A stretch of DNA of 64,000 bases from an uncultured Pelagibacteraceae bacterium (GCA_902568235.1 CACFPS010000001.1:62001-126000), one strand, 5' to 3'. Numbered from the stretch's first letter, positions 9,031 to 20,986 are shown. Notes: a model not told the origin generated them from the letters alone. Numbers and translations: made by a program.

Positions 9031-9816
9031 TTATGTGATATTTTTAGGATCAGGCATCCCTACTTTATTATATCCAGCATCTACGTAGTGAATTTCACCA
9101 GTAACTCCGCCCCCAAGGTCACTTAATAGATATAAAGCTGAATTTCCAACATCGTGAATATCTACATTTCTCTTCAAAAATGAATGATCTTCATTCCATT
9201 TATATAAGAATTTTGCATCTCCAATAGCTGAAGCAGCTAGAGTTTTTATTGGTCCAGCACTAATTGCGTTTACTCTAATTCCCTTTGCTCCCAAATCTCT
9301 TGCTAGATACTTAACACTTGATTCAAGTGCAGATTTACAAACACCCATTACGTTATAATTTGGTATAGCTTTTGTAGATTCGTAAGTTAAAGTTAGCATA
9401 CTTCCACCTTCTTTCATAATATTAGAAGCTTCTCTTGCAATCTCAGTAAACGAAAAGCATGAAATTAACATACTTCTTAAAAAATTTTCTCTAGTTGTAT
9501 TTAAATATTCTCCTGATAATTCTGATCTATCTGAAAATGCAATTGCATGGACTACAAAATCAATCTGACCCCATTTTTTTTTTACATCTTCAAAAAGTTT
9601 TACTACTTCTTCTTTATTTTCAACATCGCAGCTAAAAGTTACATTTGAATTTAATTTTTCTGCCAAAGGAATAACTCTTTTCTTAAGTGCATCGCCTAGA
9701 TAAGTGAAGGATAACTCTGCACCAGCCTCCACAAGTTTTTGGGAAATACCCCAAGCAATAGATCTTTCATTGGCTACACCCATGATTAATCCTTTTTTAC
9801 CTTTCATTAAACTCAT
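9031..9816 (-). CDS. fabI: Enoyl-[acyl-carrier-protein] reductase (NADH), FabI
   Basis: FabI carries out the last reduction of each fatty-acid elongation round. The 261-residue short-chain dehydrogenase has the atypical FabI nucleotide-binding start GLIMGVANERSIAWGISQ. The catalytic Y154 and K161 sit in IPNYNVMGVCK, and the substrate loop AASAIGDAKFLY and GEIHYVDAGYN end are present. An in-frame ATG at residue 4 is an alternative start. It lies 2 bases after fabB in the fabA-fabB-fabI series, the order expected in alphaproteobacteria. As the only reductase in the cluster it is probably the main target of FabI inhibitors here (inference). Confidence 0.97.
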   Translation of the reverse strand: MSLMKGKKGLIMGVANERSIAWGISQKLVEAGAELSFTYLGDALKKRVIPLAEKLNSNVTFSCDVENKEEVVKLFEDVKKKWGQIDFVVHAIAFSDRSELSGEYLNTTRENFLRSMLISCFSFTEIAREASNIMKEGGSMLTLTYESTKAIPNYNVMGVCKSALESSVKYLARDLGAKGIRVNAISAGPIKTLAASAIGDAKFLYKWNEDHSFLKRNVDIHDVGNSALYLLSDLGGGVTGEIHYVDAGYNKVGMPDPKNIT

Positions 9817-9818
9817 AA

Positions 9819-11033
9819 TTATACTTTCTCAAATACTAAAGTTGCATTTGTTCCACCAAAACCAAAACTGTTAGACATAATAGAATTTAGAGTAACATTT
9901 GTTTCAGTTTTCATTACAATCGGAAATTTCTTAGCTTCATCATCCATATCATTTATATTAGCAGAAGCTGTTATAAAATTATTTTTCATCATTATTAAAC
10001 TATAAATAGCCTCATGAACTGAAGCGGCACCTAGTGGATGACCTGAAAGTGATTTAGTAGAACTAATTTTAGGAACATTGTCTCCAAATGATTCACCAAT
10101 TGCTTTTAATTCAGTAATATCACCAACTGGTGTTGATGTTCCATGAGTATTCAGATAGTCAATTTTCTTATTTCTTGATGTTGATAAAGCCATATTCATA
10201 CATCTAACAGCGCCTTCACCTGAAGGAGCCACCATATCATATCCATCAGATGTTGCTCCATAACCAGTTATTTCTGCATATATTTTAGCATTCCTCGCTT
10301 TTGCATGTTCATATTCTTCAAGTACCAAAACTCCACCTCCACCAGCAATAACAAATCCATCTCTAGTTTTATCATAAGCTCTTGATGCTTTGTCTGGAGT
10401 TTCATTATACTTCGAAGATAAAGCAGTCATGGCATCAAACATAGCTGTCATGGCCCAATGTAGTTCTTCGCTACCTCCTGAAAACATTATATCTTGTTTA
10501 CCCGATTGTATTAGTTCCATCGAGTTGCCAATACAGTGTCCACTGGTTGCACATGCAGAACTCATTGTATAATTAACACCTTTTATTTTAAATGGTACTG
10601 CTAGAGTGGCAGATGCTGTACTAGCCATAGTTCTTGGAACAATGAATGGACCCATAAGTTTTGGAGTTTTTGCCCTAGTTTTGTCAGCTGCGAGAATAAC
10701 ATTCTCTATCGAAGGACCACCAGAACCCATTACTATCCCAGTTTTAACATTACTAATATCTTTTTCCTCTAATCCTGAATCTGTAATTGCCTCTTTCATT
10801 GCTATGTAGTTGTATGCAGAACCTGACCCCATAAATCTTATAGTTTTTCTATCTACATAATCTTCGAGCTTTATGTTGGGTTTTCCATGAATTTGGCTTC
10901 TTAAATTATGTTCTTTATATTCTTCTGAAAAAGTTATTCCTGATTTTGAATTTAAAAGAGAATTGTAAACTTCATTTTGATTATTTCCTAAACAAGAAAC
11001 GATACCAATTCCTGTAACAACTACTCTTCTCAT
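9819..11033 (-). CDS. fabB: 3-oxoacyl-[acyl-carrier-protein] synthase I (KAS I)
   Basis: FabB condenses malonyl-ACP with acyl-ACP and is required to elongate the cis-unsaturated intermediates made by FabA. The 404-residue thiolase-fold enzyme has the active-site cysteine C161 in [12 protein letters not shown], the first histidine in [11 protein letters not shown], and the second in [14 protein letters not shown]. The C-terminal [15 protein letters not shown] is typical. Its ATG overlaps the fabA stop (TAATG), showing translational coupling. The pairing with fabA, rather than a stand-alone fabF, supports KAS I over KAS II. Confidence 0.96.
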   Translation of the reverse strand: MRRVVVTGIGIVSCLGNNQNEVYNSLLNSKSGITFSEEYKEHNLRSQIHGKPNIKLEDYVDRKTIRFMGSGSAYNYIAMKEAITDSGLEEKDISNVKTGIVMGSGGPSIENVILAADKTRAKTPKLMGPFIVPRTMASTASATLAVPFKIKGVNYTMSSACATSGHCIGNSMELIQSGKQDIMFSGGSEELHWAMTAMFDAMTALSSKYNETPDKASRAYDKTRDGFVIAGGGGVLVLEEYEHAKARNAKIYAEITGYGATSDGYDMVAPSGEGAVRCMNMALSTSRNKKIDYLNTHGTSTPVGDITELKAIGESFGDNVPKISSTKSLSGHPLGAASVHEAIYSLIMMKNNFITASANINDMDDEAKKFPIVMKTETNVTLNSIMSNSFGFGGTNATLVFEKV

Positions 11034-11533
11034 TATTTAAATAATCCCACTTTTAAATTTTCTGCAGTATAAATTTTTTTACCATCCGCTGATAACAAAC
11101 CATTTGCAAGACCAACTGTTGTTCCTTCTTTAATTAGTATTCTTTTCATATTAATTTCATATTTTGCCATTTTGACATTTTTAAGAACTTCTCCAGTAAA
11201 TTTTACACTATTTACCCCAAGAGCTCGACCTCTTCCTGGATTTCCTAACCATCCTAAATAAAAACCAACCAGTTGCCACATAGCATCTAAACCTAAACAT
11301 CCTGGCATTACTGGATCTTCTTTGAAATGACAATCAAAAAACCAAAGGCTATCTTTTATATCCAGTTCTGCTTTAATTAACCCCTTATTAAAAAAACCTT
11401 TATTTTCATCTATTTCTGTTATTCTATCAAACATCAGCATTGGTGGTGAGGGCAATTTTGCATTGCCGGGACCAAAAAGCTCACCATTTGAGCAGCTTAT
11501 TAATTCATCATAATTGAATGAACCTTTTTTCAT
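11033..11533 (-). CDS. fabA: 3-hydroxydecanoyl-ACP dehydratase/isomerase FabA
   Basis: FabA dehydrates 3-hydroxydecanoyl-ACP and isomerises the product to the cis-3 isomer, the branch point to unsaturated fatty acids. The 166-residue hotdog-fold protein contains the catalytic pair H69 ([14 protein letters not shown]) and D83 ([12 protein letters not shown]), matching the family spacing. It also has the family end [11 protein letters not shown]. It is the first gene of the minus-strand fab series, and 72 bases separate it from the divergent irr-like gene. The same 72 bases hold the irr promoter and box, so the two directions may be co-regulated. Confidence 0.97.
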   Translation of the reverse strand: MKKGSFNYDELISCSNGELFGPGNAKLPSPPMLMFDRITEIDENKGFFNKGLIKAELDIKDSLWFFDCHFKEDPVMPGCLGLDAMWQLVGFYLGWLGNPGRGRALGVNSVKFTGEVLKNVKMAKYEINMKRILIKEGTTVGLANGLLSADGKKIYTAENLKVGLFK

Positions 11534-11567
11534 AAATTTTATTTCTTATTACTTGATTTAATAACAT

Positions 11568-11600
11568 TATAATATAGAAATCGTTTAGAATAATTATAAA
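11568..11600 (+). promoter_or_regulatory. irr promoter with iron-control-element-like box
   Basis: A perfect TATAAT at 11568-11573 is followed by TTTAGAATAATTATAAA at 11584-11600. Compared with the published Irr iron control element TTTAGAANNNTTCTAAA, only one defined base differs (C to A in the right arm). Transcription from the TATAAT would start near 11580, so the box would cover about +4 to +20 and end 5 bases before the irr ATG at 11606. This placement fits a repressor site for autoregulation. No good Shine-Dalgarno precedes irr. Binding is inferred from the motif. Confidence 0.6.
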
Positions 11601-11605
11601 ATGCA

Positions 11606-12025
11606 ATGACTTCCAGTATAGAATTTGTAGAAAAACTAAGAAAATCAGGGCTAAGACCAACAAAACAAAGGATTGAAATTTGCAAAGTCTTATTTAATTC
11701 AGAAAAAACGTTTCATTTTACAATCAATGATTTAGTTAAAATGATTGAAGATAAGAATAATAAAAAAATATCTTTAGCAACAGTCTACAATACTATTCAC
11801 GCATTTGAAAAAAAGGGCTATCTTAAAGAAATAGCTATTAATTCAAGCCAAACTTATTTTGATACAAACACTTCTGATCACCATCACTTTTTCGATGAAA
11901 AAGAGAAAGAATTAATCGATTTAGAAAATAAAGATGTTGATCCAATCAAAATAAAAAAAAATATTTCTGGTAAGAAAATTAGGTCTGTAGAAGTTCTTGT
12001 TAGAATTGATACTGATAATCAGTAG
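11606..12025 (+). CDS. irr: Fur-family transcriptional regulator, Irr-like
   Basis: Irr is the alphaproteobacterial Fur-family protein that senses heme/iron status and represses or activates at ICE boxes. The 139-residue protein has the winged-helix (GLRPTKQRIEICKVLF and ISLATVYNTIHAFEKKGYLKEI) and the dimer-domain signature SDHHHFF (H92-H94), the three-histidine motif linked to heme binding in Irr. It lacks the C-terminal CxxC pairs typical of Fur/Zur; the only cysteine is C26. It also lacks the N-terminal Cys-Pro heme motif of the Bradyrhizobium protein. Divergence from fabA-fabB-fabI matches the arrangement seen in rhizobia. Fur or PerR are less likely. Confidence 0.82.
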   Translation: MTSSIEFVEKLRKSGLRPTKQRIEICKVLFNSEKTFHFTINDLVKMIEDKNNKKISLATVYNTIHAFEKKGYLKEIAINSSQTYFDTNTSDHHHFFDEKEKELIDLENKDVDPIKIKKNISGKKIRSVEVLVRIDTDNQ

Positions 12026-12060
12026 CAAAAATAAATAAATTAATCCATAGGCTTAGCTTT

Positions 12061-14770
<2,710 letters not shown>

Positions 14771-14786
<16 letters not shown>

Positions 14787-15529
14787 ATACAGCTTTTTCT
14801 CTTTTTAAATAACACTTTTCTAAAATTTAAGTTCAAAAAATCTAAAATTAAAATATTAGATTTTAAATTTTTACCTATACTTAATATTGTTTTTAACACT
14901 TCGTTAGCCTGCAAGCTTCCTACAATGCTTGCTGTTGATCCTAATATTCCTTCGCTTTCACAATTTAAAAATTCATCAGATGGTTCTGTCTGATAAAAAC
15001 ACTTTAAACAGGGGATATTTTTTTCATTAAAATCAAAAACAAAAATATGACCATCAAATTTACTAATTGCTCCTACAACTAATTTTTTTTTAAATATTAA
15101 AGAAAGCTTATTTAGTAAAAACTTTGTTTTAAAATTATCACTTCCATCTACCACGACATCATATTTTTTAATTATATTAATTAAATTTTTTTCATTTGCT
15201 TTTTTATTATAAATTTTAATTTTTACTTCTTTATTAATTGAATTTAATTTTTTTTTGACTACTTGAACTTTATATTTTCCAACATCTTGAGTTGTGTAAA
15301 GTATTTGTCTATGTATATTAGACAAGCTTACTTTGTCATAATCCATGACGCCTATTAAGCCTACACCTGATCTTGTTAATAAATCTGCGATAGGACACCC
15401 AAGGCCACCAGCTCCTATTATTAATACTTTAGAATTTATAATTTTTTTTTGACCAATTGTTCCAATATTTTTTAAAATAATTTGTCTTGAGTATCTTATT
15501 AAAGAGTTTTTTTTAATTTTTTTTTTCAT
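14771..15529 (-). CDS. MoeB/ThiF/HesA-family adenylyltransferase
   Basis: A 252-residue E1-like enzyme that adenylates the C-terminal glycine of a sulfur-carrier protein (MoaD or ThiS type). The ATP-binding loop GAGGLGCPIADLLTRSGVG, acidic MDYDKVSLSNIHRQILY and the VVDGSDNFKTKFLLN segment are diagnostic. Zinc-type cysteines occur as PCLKC in the middle and SCICTKL at the end, the latter one residue tighter than the usual CxxC. GILGSTASIVGSLQANEVLK matches the family. No partner sulfur carrier is nearby, so MoeB and ThiF cannot be separated. It overlaps dut by 4 bases. Confidence 0.88.
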
Positions 15530-15963
15530 TTGCCAGTTGACCCAAAACCTCCCGAGCCTCTTACGGATATTGGTAATTCTTCAACTTCTTCAAATTCAGC
15601 TTTTAATACTGGCACCACTATCATTTGTGCAATTCTGTCATTATTATTTACAGTAAATTCATCTTTACCATGGTTGAATAAAATAATTTTTATTTCACCT
15701 CTATAGTCACTATCTATTGTTCCGGGAGTGTTTAAAACACTTATACTAGATTTTACAGCGAGTCCAGATCTTGGTCTAATTTGGACTTCTGTATCTTCAG
15801 GTATTGCAATAGACAAACCAGTTGGGATTAATGCAGATTTTTGTGGCTTAATTATTATAGGTTTCTCTATTAGTGCCATTAAGTCCATTCCAGAAGATCC
15901 TACAGTTTTATATTTTGGAAGTTGAACTTTTGAATTTAATTTCTTGATTAAAACTTTAATCAT
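15526..15963 (-). CDS. dut: Deoxyuridine 5'-triphosphate nucleotidohydrolase (dUTPase)
   Basis: Dut hydrolyses dUTP to dUMP and pyrophosphate, keeping uracil out of DNA and feeding dTMP synthesis. The 145-residue homotrimeric-type protein has all five motifs: GSSGMDLMA, PRSGLAVKS, GTIDSDYRGEI, RIAQMIVVPV and the glycine-rich RGSGGFGSTGK tail that closes over the active site. It lies 3 bases after coaBC and overlaps the MoeB/ThiF gene start (ATGA), in the ubiE-ubiB-coaBC-dut order common in alphaproteobacteria. Confidence 0.96.
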   Translation of the reverse strand: MIKVLIKKLNSKVQLPKYKTVGSSGMDLMALIEKPIIIKPQKSALIPTGLSIAIPEDTEVQIRPRSGLAVKSSISVLNTPGTIDSDYRGEIKIILFNHGKDEFTVNNNDRIAQMIVVPVLKAEFEEVEELPISVRGSGGFGSTGK

Positions 15964-15966
15964 TAA

Positions 15967-17166
15967 CTAGTTTAATTTATTTATTACTCTATATACCAGT
16001 TCCTTCGCAATTAATGATTTGTTCATTTTATCTAGAGTTTCATTTGTATTATTTTTGTAAAAAATTGAAACTTGATTATCTTCAGAATCAAATCCTATGG
16101 ATTTATCAGATACATCATTTGCAATAATCCAATCGCAGCTTTTTTCTTCTAACTTTTTTAATGAGTTTTTAACCAAATCACTCGTCTCAGCTGCAAATCC
16201 AATAGTTAATTTAGGTCTTAGTGAATTGTGTTTAGAAACATTTGCAAGAATATCAACATTTTTTTCTAAATCTAAAGTCATACTTTCTTTTTTTTTAATT
16301 TTTTCATTTTTATAATTTTTAACTTTATAGTCAGATACAGCTGCAGAAAATACTGCAACATCGGCAGGTAAATTATTTATTGTTTCATTAAACATTTCTC
16401 TAGCTGTATCCACTTTTATAAATTTTACTCCAGGCACCGGATCTAAATTTGTTATGCCAGAAATGAGAGTTGTTTCAAAACCATTATCTCTAAATGATTT
16501 AGCAATTTCGTATCCTTGTTTTCCACTAGATCTATTAGTAATAAATCTAACTGGATCTATATATTCTCGTGTTGGACCGGCTGTTATCAAAGCTTTAAAT
16601 TTATTATTTTTTTTTTTATTATTAAAATATATTTCAATTTCTCTAATAATTTCATTTGGTTCGGTCATTTTTCCTCTACCAAATTCGCCACATGCCATAT
16701 CACCTATATCTGGACCAATTATTTTATATCCAAAGTTTATTAATTTTTTTAAATTTTCTTTAGTTGATGAGTGTTCCCACATTCTTACATTCATTGCAGG
16801 CGCTAAATATATTTCTTTATTTGAAGCTAATACTACTGTTGAAGCAAGATCATCAGCTAAGCCAAAACTTAATTTTGAAATAGTATTTGCAGTTATGGGT
16901 GCAATTAAAATTAAATCTGCCCATCTTGATAAAGAAATATGATCCATTTCAGATTCATTTTCAATATCAAACATATCTTCATAAATTTTTTCTTGAGAAA
17001 GAGACGATACCGATAAAGGTGTTACAAATTTTTTAGCACTTTTCGTTAATATCGTTTTTACTTGTGCTCCTCTTTTTTTTAAACCTCTAATAATTTCTAA
17101 ACTCTTATAGGCAGATATGCCTCCACATATAATCAATAGAATTTTCTTGTTTGATAAATTAATCAT
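15967..17166 (-). CDS. coaBC: Bifunctional phosphopantothenoylcysteine decarboxylase/synthetase
   Basis: CoaBC joins 4'-phosphopantothenate to cysteine (CoaB, C-terminal half) and decarboxylates the product using FMN (CoaC, N-terminal half) on the way to coenzyme A. The 399-residue fusion shows the CoaC flavin fold (LLIICGGISAYKSLEIIRGL), the PAMNVRMW loop and the active-site cysteine region MACGEFGRGKM. The CoaB part begins KALITAGPTREYIDPVRFIT and includes NRSSGKQGYEIA, ADVAVFSAAVSDYK and GFAAET. It lies 8 bases after ubiB. Confidence 0.96.
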   Translation of the reverse strand: MINLSNKKILLIICGGISAYKSLEIIRGLKKRGAQVKTILTKSAKKFVTPLSVSSLSQEKIYEDMFDIENESEMDHISLSRWADLILIAPITANTISKLSFGLADDLASTVVLASNKEIYLAPAMNVRMWEHSSTKENLKKLINFGYKIIGPDIGDMACGEFGRGKMTEPNEIIREIEIYFNNKKKNNKFKALITAGPTREYIDPVRFITNRSSGKQGYEIAKSFRDNGFETTLISGITNLDPVPGVKFIKVDTAREMFNETINNLPADVAVFSAAVSDYKVKNYKNEKIKKKESMTLDLEKNVDILANVSKHNSLRPKLTIGFAAETSDLVKNSLKKLEEKSCDWIIANDVSDKSIGFDSEDNQVSIFYKNNTNETLDKMNKSLIAKELVYRVINKLN

Positions 17167-17174
17167 CGTGCGAA

Positions 17175-18743
17175 TTAAAATACTAATAAACCTGCAATTA
17201 CAAGCAATAATAAACCAATAATAGTCTGATTTCTAAATGTAATTATTTCTGATTTTTTAAGATTTAGTTCATTAAAGGAATTTGAGTTTTGTGGAATTTG
17301 ACCACTGGCTAAAAAATTTAGAGCTTGATTAGCTTTATCCATCACTTCAGGTAAGTTGGGAAGTTTTTTTATAACATCAACAGAGTCTCTTAACGTATCA
17401 TTAATTGAATTAATTGGATCTTTAGCTTCAGTTAACCATTTCTCTAATACGGGTTTTGAAGTTTTCCAAATATTGGTTTCAGGATTTAATTTTCTTGCAA
17501 CTCCTTCTACAACAACCATAGTTTTTTGTAACATTAACAATTGAGGTTGAGTTTGCATATTAAATTTTTCTGTAACATCGAAAAGTTGTTTAAGTAGCTT
17601 TCCTCCTGAAATATCCTTAACTGTTTGTCCGAAAATTGGCTCACCAATTGATCTTAGTGCCTGAGCTAAATCATTAATATGAACTTCTTTTGGAACCAAA
17701 CCTGCGGATATATGAACTTCAGCTACTTTTTTATAATCTCTTTGAATAAATCCAAATAAGATTTCAGCCAGAAATCTTTGACTTAATTTATCGAGTCTTC
17801 CCATTATTCCAAAATCTATAGGGACAATTTGACCACTATTATCAATAAAAATATTGCCTTGATGCATATCTGCGTGGAAAAATCCATCTCTTATAGCATG
17901 TCTCAAAAAATGTTGAATTATATCTGAAGCTATTTTTTTTGTATCAATATTTTTTTTTAATAATTCTTTAGTTTCCCGGATAGAAATTCCTTCAACCCAA
18001 TCAAGTGTCATAACGTTTTCACCTGTAAAATTCCAATAGATTTTTGGAACATTAAAGCCTGCATCATTTTTTGTATTTTCAGCATATTCATTTGCTGCCG
18101 CAGCTTCAAATCTTAAATCCATTTCAAGATTAGTAATTTCTTTTAATAAAAAAACAACTTCAACTAACTTTAATCTTTTTGTTTTTTTTATTAATGATTC
18201 TACAATAAAAGCTAAAACCATAAGCGCATCAATTTCTTCATTAAAAATTTTTTTAATATCAGGTCTTAATATTTTTATTGCTACGTCTTTAATTATTCCG
18301 TTGTCATTAATTTGAGCTTTGTGAACTTGAGCTATTGACGCTGCAGCGATTGGTTCACTTAAATTAATAATTGAGTTGTAAGTTTCATTTCCTAAATCTT
18401 TTTTAATCATCTTTTTTGCTTCAGTTAGTAAAAATGGAGGAAGTTTATCTTGAAGAGTTTCTAATTGTTTTGATAATTCTTCTCCAATAATATCTGGTCT
18501 TGTTGCTAAAAATTGTCCAAGTTTAATAAAAGTTGTACCCATTGATTGCAAAGAATTAGAGAGTTTTTGCTCCTCACTTTGATTTTGATTAATTTCCTTA
18601 TTATTTAAAAAAGAGAATCCAATTATTTTAAAAAGTATTTTAATTATTAATGGAGGTTCATTAAATTTTGTAACTATTCCCAAAGCATCTGATTTTGCAA
18701 GTTTTCTTACTATCTGAAATAATTTAAATAGTTTTTTGATCAT
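17175..18743 (-). CDS. ubiB: Ubiquinone biosynthesis kinase-like protein UbiB
   Basis: UbiB is an atypical (ABC1/ADCK) kinase-like ATPase needed for ubiquinone synthesis, membrane-anchored at its C-terminus. The 522-residue protein has the KxGQ motif (GTTFIKLGQFLATRPDII), the lipid-pocket LQDKLPPF, and an alanine-rich loop AAASIAQVHKA. The catalytic AIRDGFFHADMHQGNIF and metal-binding IDFGIMG follow. A hydrophobic C-terminal helix (TIIGLLLLVIAGLLVF) is the membrane anchor. The frame stays open 20 codons upstream, but those overlap ubiE; ATG 18743 overlaps the ubiE stop as TAATG and is the sensible start. Confidence 0.95.
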   Translation of the reverse strand: MIKKLFKLFQIVRKLAKSDALGIVTKFNEPPLIIKILFKIIGFSFLNNKEINQNQSEEQKLSNSLQSMGTTFIKLGQFLATRPDIIGEELSKQLETLQDKLPPFLLTEAKKMIKKDLGNETYNSIINLSEPIAAASIAQVHKAQINDNGIIKDVAIKILRPDIKKIFNEEIDALMVLAFIVESLIKKTKRLKLVEVVFLLKEITNLEMDLRFEAAAANEYAENTKNDAGFNVPKIYWNFTGENVMTLDWVEGISIRETKELLKKNIDTKKIASDIIQHFLRHAIRDGFFHADMHQGNIFIDNSGQIVPIDFGIMGRLDKLSQRFLAEILFGFIQRDYKKVAEVHISAGLVPKEVHINDLAQALRSIGEPIFGQTVKDISGGKLLKQLFDVTEKFNMQTQPQLLMLQKTMVVVEGVARKLNPETNIWKTSKPVLEKWLTEAKDPINSINDTLRDSVDVIKKLPNLPEVMDKANQALNFLASGQIPQNSNSFNELNLKKSEIITFRNQTIIGLLLLVIAGLLVF

Positions 18744-19447
18744 TATATTTTCCAACCAGAATGAATCGCAACTATTCCTCCAGACAAATTTCTGTAACTG
18801 CAATTTTGAAAATAATTCTGCTTCATTAATTCAATTAGTTCATCTTGATTGATAAATTCATCTATGCTTTTTGTTAGATATTCATATGGCTTTTTTTCTC
18901 CAACTATAAACTTTCCAATATGTGGAATTATTGTTGAATAGTATTTATAAATAAATTCTAAGTTTGAGTTTTGAATTTTAGAAAATTCTAAACATAAATA
19001 TCTACCACCAGGTCTGAGAACTCTATATGCCTCAGATAAAGATTTATTTAAGCTTTTAGTATTTCTTAGTCCGAAGCTGATAGTATAATAATCACATGAA
19101 TTTTCTTTTAAGGATAGATTTTCAGCCGAATCAACTATCCATTTGATATTTTTATAATTTTTAAGCTTATTTTTAGCTTTTTTGATCATACTTTTATTTG
19201 GGTCTATACAAAATATTTTATTATCTTTATTTGTAAAATCTAAATATAATTTACCAATATCACCTGTACCACACGCCACATCTGCAAGTGTTTTATTAGA
19301 AGAAGGATTCATCCAAGTTAAAAGATTTTTTTTCCAGATTCTATGAATGCCAAAGGACATAAAATCATTCATAAGATCATATTTGTCGTAGACCTTGTTA
19401 AAAACATTTTCTACTAGCCCTTCTCTGTTTTGAAGATATTGTTGCAT
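18743..19447 (-). CDS. ubiE: Demethylmenaquinone/ubiquinone C-methyltransferase UbiE
   Basis: UbiE performs the SAM-dependent C-methylation step of ubiquinone (and menaquinone) synthesis. The 234-residue class I methyltransferase opens with VFNKVYDKYDLMNDFMSFGIHR. It has SAM motif I LADVACGTGDIGKLYL, the DPNKSMIKKAKNKL acidic loop, and the family motif YTISFGLRNTKSLNKSLSEAYRVLRPGGR. The product ends NLSGGIVAIHSGWKI, as in other UbiE. It leads the ubiE-ubiB-coaBC-dut series and diverges from mutM with 33 bases between. Confidence 0.96.
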   Translation of the reverse strand: MQQYLQNREGLVENVFNKVYDKYDLMNDFMSFGIHRIWKKNLLTWMNPSSNKTLADVACGTGDIGKLYLDFTNKDNKIFCIDPNKSMIKKAKNKLKNYKNIKWIVDSAENLSLKENSCDYYTISFGLRNTKSLNKSLSEAYRVLRPGGRYLCLEFSKIQNSNLEFIYKYYSTIIPHIGKFIVGEKKPYEYLTKSIDEFINQDELIELMKQNYFQNCSYRNLSGGIVAIHSGWKI

Positions 19448-19480
19448 AAAAATAATTATTTATGATTAATATAGTATTAA

Positions 19481-20344
19481 ATGCCAGAATTGCCAGAAGT
19501 AGAAATAGTTAGACAGTCTTTAGATAAAAAAGTCAAGAATAAGGTAATTCAAAAAGTTTTAGTAAAAAATAGAAAATTAAGGTTTATGATTCATTCAAAA
19601 TTTGAAAGGCATTTATATAAAAAGAAAATTATAAAAGTTGATAGATTTTCTAAGCATTTGATATTGATATTTGAAGATACAGCCGGCTTTATAATTCACC
19701 TTGGAATGTCTGGTACAATTCATTTGTATGATATGAATAAAAAAAATATTTTTACAAATACAAGTTTTTATCATTCGCCAATATTACCAAAGAAGCATAA
19801 CCATGTGGAGATTAAATTTGATAAATTAAAATTTATTTATAATGATCCAAGAAGATTTGGATACTTTTTAACTTTTAATAATAAAACTGAACTAAAAAAA
19901 AAATTTAGTCATTTTGGACCTGAACCATTTTCTAAATCGTTTAATATTAAATACATTACTAATTATTTTAAAAAAAAGGAAAAAAATATTAAAAATTTTT
20001 TGCTAGATCAAAAATTTGTTTCAGGAATAGGCAATATATATGCAAGTGAAATTTTGTTTATTTCCAAAATTAATCCTACTAGAAAAGCAAAAAGCTTAAC
20101 ACAGAATGAGTGTAAAAAAATATTATTATATTCAAAATTAGTTTTAAGAAATGCTATATATAGAGGAGGATCAAGCATTAGAGATTTTAAGAATATAAAT
20201 GGAAAAATGGGATCTTTTCAAAAAGATTTTAAAGTTTATCAGAGGGAAAATTTAAATTGTTTAAAACCCAAATGTAAAGGCATTATTAAAAATAAAATTA
20301 TATCAAATAGATCTAGTTTTTTTTGTAGTTCTTGTCAAAAATAA
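19481..20344 (+). CDS. mutM: Formamidopyrimidine-DNA glycosylase
   Basis: MutM removes 8-oxoguanine and formamidopyrimidine from DNA and cleaves the resulting abasic site. The 287-residue protein begins MPELPEVEIVRQSL, with the catalytic proline and glutamate directly after the start methionine. It has the HLGMSG strand, NDPRRFGYF, the helix-two-turn-helix with FVSGIGNIYASEILF, and a C-terminal zinc finger (NCLKPKC then FFCSSCQK). The zinc-finger spacing is normal. It diverges from ubiE, the usual alphaproteobacterial neighbour, and precedes rpsT and dnaA. Confidence 0.96.
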   Translation: MPELPEVEIVRQSLDKKVKNKVIQKVLVKNRKLRFMIHSKFERHLYKKKIIKVDRFSKHLILIFEDTAGFIIHLGMSGTIHLYDMNKKNIFTNTSFYHSPILPKKHNHVEIKFDKLKFIYNDPRRFGYFLTFNNKTELKKKFSHFGPEPFSKSFNIKYITNYFKKKEKNIKNFLLDQKFVSGIGNIYASEILFISKINPTRKAKSLTQNECKKILLYSKLVLRNAIYRGGSSIRDFKNINGKMGSFQKDFKVYQRENLNCLKPKCKGIIKNKIISNRSSFFCSSCQK

Positions 20345-20394
20345 AAAATTATTCTGTTGACCAGTATAAATTCTCAATATATAAAATCGCGCTT

Positions 20395-20655
20395 ATGGCA
20401 AACACTAAATCAGCAATTAAACGTGTAAGAAGAATATCGAGGCAGACCATTATAAATAAATCTAGAAAAAGCAAATTCAAATCAGCTATAAAAAAAATGA
20501 ATTCCATTATTGATAATAAAGATAAAAAAAAAGCCTTGGCTTTTTTACCTAAATTAAATTCTGAGCTTATGAGAATTGCTAAATCGGGAATTATTAAAAA
20601 GCAAAACGCATCTCGAAATATTTCAAGAATAACAAAAAAAATTAATAGTCTTTAG
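20395..20655 (+). CDS. rpsT: 30S ribosomal protein S20
   Basis: S20 is a primary 16S rRNA-binding protein. The 86-residue product begins MANTKSAIKRVRRISRQT, exactly as S20 proteins do, and has the three-helix, lysine/arginine-rich pattern (FKSAIKKMNSII, LNSELMRIAKSGIIKKQNASRNISRIT). The frame is open a further 21 codons upstream, but that segment overlaps the mutM end and has no S20 similarity, so ATG 20395 is the start. rpsT beside dnaA is a common alphaproteobacterial layout. Confidence 0.96.
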   Translation: MANTKSAIKRVRRISRQTIINKSRKSKFKSAIKKMNSIIDNKDKKKALAFLPKLNSELMRIAKSGIIKKQNASRNISRITKKINSL

Positions 20656-20986
20656 TTTTTTATTTTAAAAACAACTTCAAGTAGATAAACACTTTCGTAA
20701 CTAGAAATTATAAAATAATAATTGTCGTAAAATTTTACAACTCATAATATAAAAAAAAACTAGCTTATACTAAATGTAAAATAAAATTTTTTAGGAATAC
20801 TAGATCTGGTCTTTGTATTTTTTAAACTTAATTTTATTTTGTTTAAATGATCTTGGAAACAAATACAATTTTGCCGTTAGTAAATTTCTCGTCAGGATTT
20901 TGCAAGTGCAGATTTTATTTTTTTTTAATTTAACTAATAAATTTATTGAAAATAAATTGCTGATAGGATTAAACAATAATTCTTTC
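20656..20986 (+). promoter_or_regulatory. rpsT-dnaA intergenic region with candidate dnaA promoter
   Basis: This 331-base stretch is the longest without a gene. It holds a candidate sigma70 promoter, TTGTCG (20722-20727) and TAATAT (20745-20750), with a 17-base spacer. I found no convincing DnaA box (TTATNCACA) cluster and no GATC-rich or 13-mer block, so I would not call it an origin. There is also no clear terminator after rpsT. The dnaA frame is open through its second half but that part lacks DnaA similarity. Confidence 0.35.

Noticed and set aside
18744..18803. A longer UbiB beginning inside ubiE
   Set aside because: The extra 20 residues are ubiE sequence read in another frame; TAATG at 18741-18745 gives a coupled start.
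20332..20394. A longer S20 protein
   Set aside because: S20 begins MANTKSAIKR; the upstream residues overlap mutM and are not conserved in the family.
20813..20986. A 58-residue N-terminal extension of DnaA
   Set aside because: It is hydrophobic and low-complexity, with no DnaA similarity; the family start fits ATG 20987.
20656..20986. Replication origin next to dnaA
   Set aside because: No DnaA box cluster or AT-rich 13-mer repeats distinguishable from the general AT-rich background.
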